Source: SAR86 cluster bacterium | Lineage (GTDB): Bacteria > Pseudomonadota > Gammaproteobacteria > SAR86 > D2472 | Length of the DNA: 33,381 nt | Assembly: GCA_029248485.1 (NCBI GenBank) | Contig: JAQWJG010000041.1 | Location: forward strand, 1-33,381 | Direction of reading: 5' to 3' | Part shown: one piece after another, positions 1 to 8,030 of the stretch | Layout of the letters: each line of letters begins with the position of its first letter | Position numbering within the stretch: the stretch's first letter is position 1 | Made by a program: the position numbers and the translations under genes | The notes under the pieces: generated by a model | What the model was told of the DNA's origin: nothing | What the model saw: only the letters and a program-made list of their open reading frames with translations | Databases searched by the model: none

Positions 1-14
1 CTTGGGGGGAAACC

Positions 15-2621
15 ATGATAAATACTATTAAAAGTAACGCAAAAAATCTCAAAGACCTCTTTAACAAAAAGGCCTTTGATAAATTCTTTGGCAGGATTGT
101 CTCTGCCATTTCCGCACTGGCAATTATTAATGCCTCTGCTTACAGTGGATATATATCTGCTCAATCTCAAGCAACAATAGAAGAAGTTGTTGTAACCTCT
201 AGAAAAAAAGCTGAAGGGCTGCAAGATGTCCCTCTTTCAGTGAACGCTCTTACAGAGGAATCCCTGGAGCAAAAAGGAATAAATGTATTCGAAGATTATT
301 TAATGCAATTACCAGGTGTTACAGCTGGTGGATCAGGTCCAGGACAAAGTACTATATATATTAGAGGGCTTGCATCTACTACCCCCAATCTAACTACTGC
401 AGGTGTTGCCGGTTTGGCACCCAATGTTGCGTTTTATCTTGATGAACAGCCTTTAGGTCAGCCAGGCAGAAACTTGGATGTTTATGCTGCTGATGTTGGG
501 CGTGTAGAGGTTCTATCAGGACCACAAGGAACTTTATTCGGCGCTAGCTCACAAGCTGGTGTTGTTCGAATGATTACTAACAAGCCAGTAATAGGCGAAT
601 CATCAAGCAGTCTAGAGCTTGAAGCTAGGACCATGCCAGATGGTGATAATGGAAGTAAGTTTGAATATGTTTCTAACATTCCCCTCGGAGATTCAACAGC
701 TATGAGATTTGTAGCTTACAGTGATAGAAGAGGTGGTTATATTGATCAAGTTGGCGGAACGCTTACTGCTGCTCAATCAGCACGCTTTAGAAAGGCTGGA
801 ACTGTAAGACAAAATGGTCTTCCTGTGTCTTCATCAAGAGCTGGTTTTCAGGCTGGTGCAGATCTTTCAGGTGCTACACTTTTAAGCGCACTTGCAATTG
901 TTGAAGAGGACGCTAACCCAGTTGACTACGAAGGTTTCAGAGCAAGTATCGCTCATGAGATTAATGATAATTGGGATGTTCTAGCTACTGTTGCTAGTCA
1001 AACTATTGATGCTGATGGTGTATTTTTTGTGGATCCTACTTTGGGCGACTTAGAAATCCAAAGATATACCAATGACACTATTGAAGATGAGTTTGATAAC
1101 ATGAGCCTTACTCTTAAGGGTTCAATTGGTGATCTTGAAGTTCTTTATACAGGAGCTTATACAGATAGAACAACAGACCAAGATGTTGACTACACTGATT
1201 ATCTTTTTGTAGGACAGTATCTTCCATACTACATTTGTGATTACTACGTAACTTATACAAAGTTTGCTCCAGGCAATGTTCCAACTGGAACGTGTGGCGC
1301 TCCAAATTTATTAGTTGATTCAACTACAAATACCGAAGTTACAACTCATGAATTTCGTATTAATGCTCCAATCAATGACACCACCAGCCTTACAGCCGGC
1401 GTATTCTTCAGTGACCTAGAGCTAAGAGAATTAAACTTATTTACTTATCCAGGCTCTGTAGGAAATGATATTACGTATGCTGCTAACTATGCCTTAACAG
1501 ATACATCAGTAACTGGCTCAATAAATAATGCAAGCCCAGGGTGGTTCTCAGCTGGGCCATTTAGCGAACCAGTAATTTTCTTTAATGATATTAAAAGGAC
1601 TGATAAACAACAGGGCGTGTTTGGTGAGTTAAGTTTTGATACTTCAGAAACATCCGAGCTTACTGTTGGTGTTAGATGGTATGACATAGAGGTTGACTTT
1701 GAGGGTAGTGCTAACTCGTCCTTTTATAATGGATTTGGAGCTCCAGATACACAACAATTTGGCTCTAATTTATCAGCTCAATATGCGCCGGGAAATCCCA
1801 ATGGATATCCTGATAAAGCCAAAAGTGACGGCACGATTGGAAAAATAACCTATTCATGGAATCCATCTGAAGACATTATGTATTATGTAACTTGGTCTGA
1901 AGGGTTTAGACCAGGCCTATTAAACAGGCCTGTAGGTGCGTCTAACGCAGCGGGAACATACTCAGTTAAACCTGAGGTAAAATCTGATGAGGTTACAAAC
2001 TATGAATTTGGATGGAAAGCTCTCCTTGCTGATGGTCGACTTAGATTTAATGGTAGTGCCTTTGCTGTTGATGTGACAGGCCTTCAGTCAACTGTATTTG
2101 ATCCAAGCATTGTTAACTTATTCTTCTCTGATAACGCAGCCGATGCTGAAATTAGAGGTGTTGAAGGAGACTTTACTTATGTCCCTGATCTAGATGGTTG
2201 GGTCTGGTCTGGTGCTTTTTCAATATTAGATACAGAGATTACTAAAAGCTTAGTTCCAACTACTGATGTGGTCGTTGGATCAGATCTTGCCTTTGCTCCT
2301 GGAATGCAGGGAAATTTGAGTGTTAGAAAAGAATGGGACATGGTGGCTGGTAATACTGGACATTTCCAAGCTCAACTCACATGGTCAGATGATAGTTATT
2401 CCGATATTATGGAACCAAATAAAGCTTTACAAGATAGTTATAGCTTTATGAATGTTCGATGGGGAGTTACCAATGACAATTGGTTAGCTGAAGCCTATAT
2501 CGATAACATAACTGATGAAAGAGCTGAGATAAATAATACCTTTGTCTTTGATAGACAGCGTGTAGGAATTATCAGACCAACTACCGTAGGTCTTAGATTC
2601 AAAAGGTATTTTAACGACTAG
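15..2621 (+). CDS. TonB-dependent outer-membrane receptor
   Basis: Outer-membrane beta-barrel that would import a substrate using TonB energy; the substrate cannot be read from sequence. The 868 residues begin with a long basic stretch and then a hydrophobic segment (about residues 28-50) that looks like an extended signal peptide. A TonB-box-like IEEVVVTSRK follows at about residue 55, then a plug domain (about 65-195, with the typical DVPLSVNALT and the GPQGTLFGASSQAG element), then a barrel rich in alternating aromatic/polar strands to the end. The C-terminus is RFKRYFND, so the usual terminal aromatic residue is three positions in. The ATG lies five bases after a G-rich Shine-Dalgarno at 4-10. 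A terminator follows at 2641. The family call is firm; the ligand is unknown. Confidence 0.95.
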   Translation: MINTIKSNAKNLKDLFNKKAFDKFFGRIVSAISALAIINASAYSGYISAQSQATIEEVVVTSRKKAEGLQDVPLSVNALTEESLEQKGINVFEDYLMQLPGVTAGGSGPGQSTIYIRGLASTTPNLTTAGVAGLAPNVAFYLDEQPLGQPGRNLDVYAADVGRVEVLSGPQGTLFGASSQAGVVRMITNKPVIGESSSSLELEARTMPDGDNGSKFEYVSNIPLGDSTAMRFVAYSDRRGGYIDQVGGTLTAAQSARFRKAGTVRQNGLPVSSSRAGFQAGADLSGATLLSALAIVEEDANPVDYEGFRASIAHEINDNWDVLATVASQTIDADGVFFVDPTLGDLEIQRYTNDTIEDEFDNMSLTLKGSIGDLEVLYTGAYTDRTTDQDVDYTDYLFVGQYLPYYICDYYVTYTKFAPGNVPTGTCGAPNLLVDSTTNTEVTTHEFRINAPINDTTSLTAGVFFSDLELRELNLFTYPGSVGNDITYAANYALTDTSVTGSINNASPGWFSAGPFSEPVIFFNDIKRTDKQQGVFGELSFDTSETSELTVGVRWYDIEVDFEGSANSSFYNGFGAPDTQQFGSNLSAQYAPGNPNGYPDKAKSDGTIGKITYSWNPSEDIMYYVTWSEGFRPGLLNRPVGASNAAGTYSVKPEVKSDEVTNYEFGWKALLADGRLRFNGSAFAVDVTGLQSTVFDPSIVNLFFSDNAADAEIRGVEGDFTYVPDLDGWVWSGAFSILDTEITKSLVPTTDVVVGSDLAFAPGMQGNLSVRKEWDMVAGNTGHFQAQLTWSDDSYSDIMEPNKALQDSYSFMNVRWGVTNDNWLAEAYIDNITDERAEINNTFVFDRQRVGIIRPTTVGLRFKRYFND

Positions 2622-2640
2622 TCTGAATTTAGATAACAGG

Positions 2641-2665
2641 AAAAGGGAGCTTGCGCTCCCTTTTT
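2641..2665 (+). terminator. Rho-independent terminator after the first TonB receptor
   Basis: GGGAGC (2645-2650), loop TTGC, GCTCCC (2655-2660), then five T. The four A before the stem extend it by pairing with the T run. It starts 19 bases after the receptor stop codon and separates it from the sulfotransferase gene. Confidence 0.85.
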
Positions 2666-2711
2666 ACTTTATTCAGAAATATTATTTACTATCTTTGTTA
2701 AAATTAAATAA

Positions 2712-4739
2712 ATGAAAGAAAATAAATCTGACATCAAGGATCCAACTTTATCGGTAGATTTAAGCGAGGCTACGCAGGCTGTTAAAGAAAACAGATTTGA
2801 AGATGCTCTCTCCCTTTTTGAAATCATCCTGAAAGACCATCCCAACAATATAGATGCTTTATATCTTGCTTCTGTCTCATCTAGATATTTAAAAAAATTT
2901 GATGACTCGAAAAAATATATTGAACAATTGTTGTTCAATGCTCCTGACATGGGTCGCGCATATCAAGAGTTAGGTCATATCAATCGAGATATGAAAAATG
3001 ATGAAAAGGCTGTAATTAATTACAGACAAGCTTGTGAACTTAATCCAGCATTGCTCGCATCATGGAATATGCTTTATCAATATTTTGTGAAAAACAAAAA
3101 TCAACCCGCTGCTGATCATGCTCAACAACAAATTCAGAAACTTGAAGCCCTGCCAGCAGCATTGTTATACATAGATCAGATACTAAATGAGGGTAGATTG
3201 GGCTTAGCTGAAAGGCAATGCAGAGCTTTTCTTAAAAAGAATCCAACTCACACATATGCAATGTCACTTTTATCTGAGATTGCCAATCGATTAGGTTATT
3301 TTGATGATGCAGAATTTTTACTTGAAAAAGCTGTTGAATTTAAACCAAATGATGGAGATCTTAGAATGCAATATGCTGCAATTCTAAGAAAAAAACAGAA
3401 ATTTGCAAAAACTATGGAGCAAGTCAACATTCTTTGTAATCAATATCCTGACAACCCTATTTATCAAGCCCAAAAAGCCAGTGAAATTATGCAAAATGGT
3501 GATCATGCGCAAGCAATCAAAATGTTTGATGACATTCTCAACAAAAATCCATATAACTTTAGTACACACACCTCAAAAGGGCATGCTCAAAAAACTCTGG
3601 GAAAAACAGATAAAGCTATTAAAAGCTATCAATCTGCTTATCAGATTAAACCTGATCATGGCGAGGCCTACTTTTCATTGGCAAACTTAAAAACATATTC
3701 TTTCAACCTTGATGAGCTAAACAGTATGAGAGAACAGGTAAAGAGAGTTGATCTATCGTTAAGGGATAAATCCTACTTTCACTTTGCATTAGCTCAAGCA
3801 TGTGAATCAATTGGTGAGTATGAAGAAGCTTTTTTTCATCTAGAAAAAGGCAACAAAATTAAAAATGATCAAAGCAAATATTCCATTGAAAGGATGGATG
3901 CGGAGCTCCAAGCCCAAATTGATGTATGCGACGAAGATTTTTTTAATGATCTGGGTAGTGGGGGGTATGCAACCAAAGATCCCATATTTATTTTAGGTTT
4001 ACCTAGGGCGGGCTCAACGCTCATTGAACAAATTCTGGCTTCCCATTCAATGATTGATGGAACTTTAGAGCTTCCTAATATTTTGTCCATAGCGCAAAGT
4101 CTTCGAGGGGATGACATATATGGCAAGCTGGGCAATTATCCCAAGAGCATGAAGTCCTTATCACTTGAACAAAGGGAATCTTTTGGTAAGAGTTTTATTG
4201 AAGACACCAGAATGCATAGAAAGGACGCCCCAATGTTTACAGACAAGATGCCCAATAATTTTAGGCACATTGGATTAATTCATCTGATTATGCCAAATGC
4301 AAAAATAATTGACGCAAGAAGATATCCTTTAGATTGTTGCTTTAGTATGTTCAAGCAATTATTTGCGCAAGGTCAAGAATTTTCATATGGATTGGCTGAA
4401 GCTGGTAGTTATTACAGAAGCTATGTAAAGCTTATGGATCATTGGGACAAAGTGCTCCCAAATAAAATATTAAGAGTAAACAATGAAGATGTTATCGAAG
4501 ACCTTGAGGGCCAAGTTAAACGAATGCTAGATTTTCTTGAGTTACCATTTGAAGAAGAGTGTGTTTTATTTCACGAAACAGATAGATCAGTTAGAACCGC
4601 TAGTTCAGAGCAAGTAAGACAACCAATTAATAAAAAGGGCATGGGTCGATGGAAGCCTTATGCAAAAAATTTAAAACCACTGTTAGAAAGTATCGGTGAA
4701 GAACTTTTGAATCCAGAGGATATTTCTATAATTAAATAA
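2712..4739 (+). CDS. TPR-repeat sulfotransferase fusion
   Basis: Predicted PAPS-dependent sulfotransferase with a tetratricopeptide scaffold in front. Residues about 19-390 are helical repeats of TPR type (for example NRFEDALSLFEIILKDHPNN and DDAEFLLEKAVEFKPNDGD). The sulfotransferase domain covers about residues 424-650. Its 5'-phosphosulfate loop is FILGLPRAGSTLIEQ (about 426-440) and its 3'-phosphate element is DARRYPLDCCFSMFKQ. No signal peptide is visible, so it probably acts in the cytoplasm, with the TPR part binding an acceptor protein or complex. No clear ribosome binding site precedes the ATG. It lies alone between a terminator and the ABC operon. TPR-sulfotransferases are common in marine proteobacteria; the acceptor here is unknown. 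Confidence 0.9.
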   Translation: MKENKSDIKDPTLSVDLSEATQAVKENRFEDALSLFEIILKDHPNNIDALYLASVSSRYLKKFDDSKKYIEQLLFNAPDMGRAYQELGHINRDMKNDEKAVINYRQACELNPALLASWNMLYQYFVKNKNQPAADHAQQQIQKLEALPAALLYIDQILNEGRLGLAERQCRAFLKKNPTHTYAMSLLSEIANRLGYFDDAEFLLEKAVEFKPNDGDLRMQYAAILRKKQKFAKTMEQVNILCNQYPDNPIYQAQKASEIMQNGDHAQAIKMFDDILNKNPYNFSTHTSKGHAQKTLGKTDKAIKSYQSAYQIKPDHGEAYFSLANLKTYSFNLDELNSMREQVKRVDLSLRDKSYFHFALAQACESIGEYEEAFFHLEKGNKIKNDQSKYSIERMDAELQAQIDVCDEDFFNDLGSGGYATKDPIFILGLPRAGSTLIEQILASHSMIDGTLELPNILSIAQSLRGDDIYGKLGNYPKSMKSLSLEQRESFGKSFIEDTRMHRKDAPMFTDKMPNNFRHIGLIHLIMPNAKIIDARRYPLDCCFSMFKQLFAQGQEFSYGLAEAGSYYRSYVKLMDHWDKVLPNKILRVNNEDVIEDLEGQVKRMLDFLELPFEEECVLFHETDRSVRTASSEQVRQPINKKGMGRWKPYAKNLKPLLESIGEELLNPEDISIIK

Positions 4740-4804
4740 TAAACTTAGATATTCTTAGAAAGGATCTAAAATCAGCATTCTCTTTCCAAGCAAAAGCAAA
4801 CTTT

Positions 4805-5569
4805 ATGCACATTATACAAGCAACCAATCTCGAGAAATATTATCCAAGACCCGACGATTCACGTAAAAATTTTGCTGCCGTAAACAAAATTAATCTCAGT
4901 ATTAATAGTGGAGAAATTTTTGGCTTGCTAGGTCCAAATGGTGCTGGAAAAACATCAACACTTGAGATGCTTGAAGGATTGAGTGATATTGATGGCGGCG
5001 AAGTTTTTATAAATAAGATTGATGTAAAGAATAATCCTTATGAAGTTAAAAAAATCATAGGCGTGCAACTTCAATCCAATGAATATTTTGATAGGTTAAA
5101 TTTATCTGATTTATTGATTCTTTTTGCCAACCTATACTCGATTTCAGTTAATCCGGAGACCTTGCTTGCTAAAGTTGATTTAGAAAACAAAATCCATGCT
5201 CTTCCTGACGACTTATCAGGCGGACAAAGACAAAGGTTCTCCATTGCATGTGCTTTGGTTAATCATCCTAAAATATTATTTTTAGATGAGCCCACGACTG
5301 GATTAGATCCCCAGGCAAAAAGAAATTTATGGAATTTAGCCAAGAGCTTGAATGAGGAGGGCATGACCATTGTTTTAACAACCCACAATATGGAGGAAGC
5401 AGAATACCTTTGTGACAGGATTGCAATTATGGATAAAGGCTCAATAATTGCTCAAGATACACCCAAGCAACTGATCTTAGATTATGCCTCAGAGCCACCA
5501 GAGACACCCAAGCATGGAAATATTGAAGATGTATTTTTAGCCCTCACAGGGCATGGATTAAGGGACTAA
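4805..5569 (+). CDS. ABC transporter ATP-binding protein (ABC-2 exporter)
   Basis: Nucleotide-binding subunit of an export-type ABC transporter, 254 residues, cytoplasmic. Walker A is GPNGAGKT (about 43-50), the signature is LSGGQRQR (from about residue 137), Walker B is ILFLDEPTTGLD (about 156-167) and the switch histidine follows in TTHNMEEAE. The LDEPTTGLDPQAK form is typical of the DrrA/CcmA/NatA branch that drives ABC-2 permeases. The permease gene starts three bases after its stop, so the two are almost certainly co-translated. The cargo is not evident; this branch exports drugs, lipids or polysaccharides, or acts on sodium. Confidence 0.93.
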   Translation: MHIIQATNLEKYYPRPDDSRKNFAAVNKINLSINSGEIFGLLGPNGAGKTSTLEMLEGLSDIDGGEVFINKIDVKNNPYEVKKIIGVQLQSNEYFDRLNLSDLLILFANLYSISVNPETLLAKVDLENKIHALPDDLSGGQRQRFSIACALVNHPKILFLDEPTTGLDPQAKRNLWNLAKSLNEEGMTIVLTTHNMEEAEYLCDRIAIMDKGSIIAQDTPKQLILDYASEPPETPKHGNIEDVFLALTGHGLRD

Positions 5570-5572
5570 AGC

Positions 5573-6661
5573 ATGCTAACTAGACCACAAATTTATCTTG
5601 CCTCCATCTTTATCAAGATCTTTTACAGGGATCGACAGTCACTCTTTTTTAGCTTGCTATTTCCATTAATTTTTACGGGTATTTTTTTATTTTCTGGAGG
5701 CGAGCCCAGTCCAACTAAGCTAGGTTTAGTAAATCATTCTCAAGATGAGCTCTCATTAAAATTTGTTGAACTTGTAAAAAAAGAAAAAAACTTTCTTGTT
5801 AAAGAGGGATCTGAATCAGAGTTAAAACAGGAGTTAATTGCTGCAGATCAGACCGCTATAATTATTATTCCTAAGACATTCAATGAACTCCCAAATCCAG
5901 GAACGTTAAGGCTATTGCTCGATGCATCTCAAGTCAGACAAGTGGATGCAATCAAGGATGCTTTAGAGTCAACTCTTCTATCCATTGAAAGGGATATTAG
6001 AGATATTGAACCCATGTTTGCTCTACAGCTTGAAGATGTTAAATCCAGACCACAAAGATATATTGATTTTTTATTGCCTGGGATCTTGGCATACATGTTA
6101 ATGAATCTTTGTATAGCTGGGAGTGGTTTTAATATAGTTGAATACCGAAGAAGAGGCATTTTAAAAAGGCTCTTTGTTACACCCATTCAACCTAAAGATT
6201 TTATTATCTCCATTGTTCTTGCACGAATGTTTATTATTCTGATTCAACTTTCGGTGATCTTAGGTCTAGCAATCGGGCTTTTAAAAATTAATATTATTGG
6301 AGGGCTCTTGCCACTTTACGGTGTCATTTTACTGGGTGCATTTATTTTTTTGTGCGTAGGCTTCTTTCTTGGCAGTCTTGCCAAAACACAAGAATCAATT
6401 CGCCCATTGGTTTTGTTGTTTACTTTTCCACAATTAATTCTATCTGGTATTTTTTTTCCAATTTCTTCATTGCCTGCATTAATTCAGCCGATAGCTAGCA
6501 GTTTGCCATTAAGTGTTATAGCCTCAACAATGCGAAACATAGCAAACGATGGCGGGGCATTATTTGCGATAAATTTTAATTCTCTTGGTATCGTATTTTG
6601 GGTGTTTTTCAGCTTTTTTATAGCTACCAAATTCTTTGTTTGGCAAAAAGTTGCTTCATAA
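5573..6661 (+). CDS. ABC-2 type permease
   Basis: Membrane subunit partnering the ATPase just upstream (three-base gap). The 362 residues show one N-terminal transmembrane helix (about 22-40), an extracytoplasmic domain of roughly 120 residues, and then five or so hydrophobic helices from about residue 165 to the end. This is the usual arrangement of the long ABC2_membrane_3 type. The segment EYRRRGILKRLFVTPIQPKDF is the characteristic cytoplasmic loop of ABC-2 permeases that contacts the ATPase. Together with the upstream gene it forms a complete two-gene exporter. Substrate unknown. Confidence 0.9.
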   Translation: MLTRPQIYLASIFIKIFYRDRQSLFFSLLFPLIFTGIFLFSGGEPSPTKLGLVNHSQDELSLKFVELVKKEKNFLVKEGSESELKQELIAADQTAIIIIPKTFNELPNPGTLRLLLDASQVRQVDAIKDALESTLLSIERDIRDIEPMFALQLEDVKSRPQRYIDFLLPGILAYMLMNLCIAGSGFNIVEYRRRGILKRLFVTPIQPKDFIISIVLARMFIILIQLSVILGLAIGLLKINIIGGLLPLYGVILLGAFIFLCVGFFLGSLAKTQESIRPLVLLFTFPQLILSGIFFPISSLPALIQPIASSLPLSVIASTMRNIANDGGALFAINFNSLGIVFWVFFSFFIATKFFVWQKVAS

Positions 6662-6701
6662 ATATTTTGAGTATCCCTCTTTCCTAAATACATTTTTTGT
6701 A

Positions 6702-6707
6702 TATAAT
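6702..6707 (+). promoter_or_regulatory. Possible -10 box for the small gene at 6723/6741
   Basis: A perfect TATAAT preceded by TGTA, close to an extended -10. No good -35 hexamer is seen at 16-18 bases. Initiation would fall near 6714, which leaves only about 9 bases before the first ATG (6723) and about 27 before the second (6741). Confidence 0.35.
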
Positions 6708-6722
6708 TGACAACGTTATCAA

Positions 6723-6983
6723 ATGGGGCTGTTACAAAATATGAAAAAAGAAGAATTAGTAGAAATTTTTTCCAATCTTCATCCTGAAGATACTGCTGGA
6801 AATATAACTGGTGAAGTTCATCTGGCTGATGGCACCATTATTAAAACTGACTCATTAAGAGTAGATATGGATGGAGGAAGGATCATTCTTTCAGAAAAGT
6901 CATCTCCTATGTACCAAACCAATAAAAAAAATTGGATACAAGAACTTATTTTTTATCAAAATAAAAAAAGACGCTCAGCCTAG
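6723..6983 (+). CDS. Small protein of unknown function
   Basis: 86 residues, no family recognised. It has an amphipathic N-terminal helix (KKEELVEIFSNLHP), then a predicted beta-rich middle (NITGEVHLADGTIIKT, SLRVDMDGGRIIL), then a charged, aromatic tail. There is no signal peptide or transmembrane segment, so it is presumably cytoplasmic. Two starts are possible: ATG 6723, which may leave a near-leaderless mRNA, and ATG 6741 (reading MKKEELVEIF), which leaves room for a leader and lies about 12 bases after a GGGG run. I favour 6741 slightly but report the longer form. The coherent composition and the upstream TATAAT suggest it is real. It converges on the GH16 gene. Confidence 0.6.
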   Translation: MGLLQNMKKEELVEIFSNLHPEDTAGNITGEVHLADGTIIKTDSLRVDMDGGRIILSEKSSPMYQTNKKNWIQELIFYQNKKRRSA

Positions 6984-7041
6984 ATTGTCTTTTGTAAAAA
7001 ATTTAGCTTTATTTAATGCTTCTCCATTGCACCTGTCTTTG

Positions 7042-7932
7042 TTACTTATAGTAACGCACATAATCAATTATTAGTTTCTGCGAATCGTCACATACAGTTG
7101 GGCTGCATATTTCGCTTGGAACAGGTTCTTTGACAAAGTTTCCACCAATTGCAACGTTTAAAATAAGGTAAAAATCTTCATTGAAGGGATACAGCTCTCC
7201 CAAAGTGCTATTGAGCGAAGTCTCAAAAACTAGGTATTTTTTATCTATGTAGAAAGAAATTTTTTCTTTGTTCCAAACTAAATCGATATTGTGAAACTCC
7301 TCATTAAAATTAGTAGCATTAAATTCATTACCCTGAAACTTGTGACCATTTTGAAAGTAGTGAAGGGTAGAAAGCACTTGTTGTGAATTGCTTCCTCTAG
7401 CTTCCATCAAATCAATTTCTCCACTTCTGGGCCAACTTCCAAATAAGTTATCAACAGGCATCATCCATATTGCCGGCCATAATCCTTGCCCCTTAGGCAC
7501 CTTGAATCCGACTGATATTATTCCAGGTGATTTAAAGCTAATCTTGTTCTTGGTAACAAGTTTTGAGGAAGTGTAAGGTTGCTCAAGAGAAGGATTATAC
7601 AAAGGAATTATTTTTAACAGACCTTCCGAAAGCTCATAATTATTTTCACTGCTTGTATAAAATTGTAATTCATTATTTCCCCATCCATTAACTCCATTTC
7701 CGATTTGAAAATCCCACTTACTATTATCAAGGTCACCACCCAAGAACTCGTCTTGCCAAATTAACTTAAGATCCGAATCAATTGTAATATTTCTTTGTTT
7801 GTTGATCGTAGTCGATTGCGTGGCTTGATTTATCACTTTTTTATACATTCCATTTTTGTTAGCTGAGCATGATATGCAAACTAAAATTACCATGGTTAGA
7901 ATTGCCCATCTTAATTGGTGTATATTTTTCAT
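7042..7932 (-). CDS. Glycoside hydrolase family 16 lipoprotein (laminarinase / beta-glucanase type)
   Basis: Predicted secreted beta-glucan hydrolase, 296 residues. The N-terminus is a lipoprotein-like signal (basic start, hydrophobic core about 9-20) ending in CISC with Cys22 as likely lipid attachment site. The lipobox is imperfect because Cys rather than Leu sits at -3. The catalytic GH16 motif is GEIDLMEARG at about 171-180, with nucleophile Glu172, Asp174 and acid/base Glu177. Substrate-cleft aromatics are visible in GWGNNELQFYT and GLWPAIWMMP. The domain runs from about residue 55 to the end, normal for a single-domain GH16. Marine relatives degrade laminarin. TonB receptors lie on both sides of the region but are not in its operon, so the link to oligosaccharide uptake is inference. 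Confidence 0.9.
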   Translation of the reverse strand: MKNIHQLRWAILTMVILVCISCSANKNGMYKKVINQATQSTTINKQRNITIDSDLKLIWQDEFLGGDLDNSKWDFQIGNGVNGWGNNELQFYTSSENNYELSEGLLKIIPLYNPSLEQPYTSSKLVTKNKISFKSPGIISVGFKVPKGQGLWPAIWMMPVDNLFGSWPRSGEIDLMEARGSNSQQVLSTLHYFQNGHKFQGNEFNATNFNEEFHNIDLVWNKEKISFYIDKKYLVFETSLNSTLGELYPFNEDFYLILNVAIGGNFVKEPVPSEICSPTVCDDSQKLIIDYVRYYK

Positions 7933-8030
7933 AAGTTTGGAATTAACAAAAAGTTTTTAAAATTTTATATCAAAATAATATAAAGTTAATTGCCCTTGCA
8001 TGAATCAGCTTGAAATAGATAAGATGAATT

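Noticed and set aside
4743..4772. TTAGAT/ATCTAA repeat upstream of the ABC operon
   Set aside because: Six AT-rich pairs with a long loop; no T run and no known operator form.
7041..7055. Palindrome GTTACT-TAT-AGTAAC across the GH16 stop codon
   Set aside because: Short stem, no following T run, and most of it is explained by the last GH16 codons.
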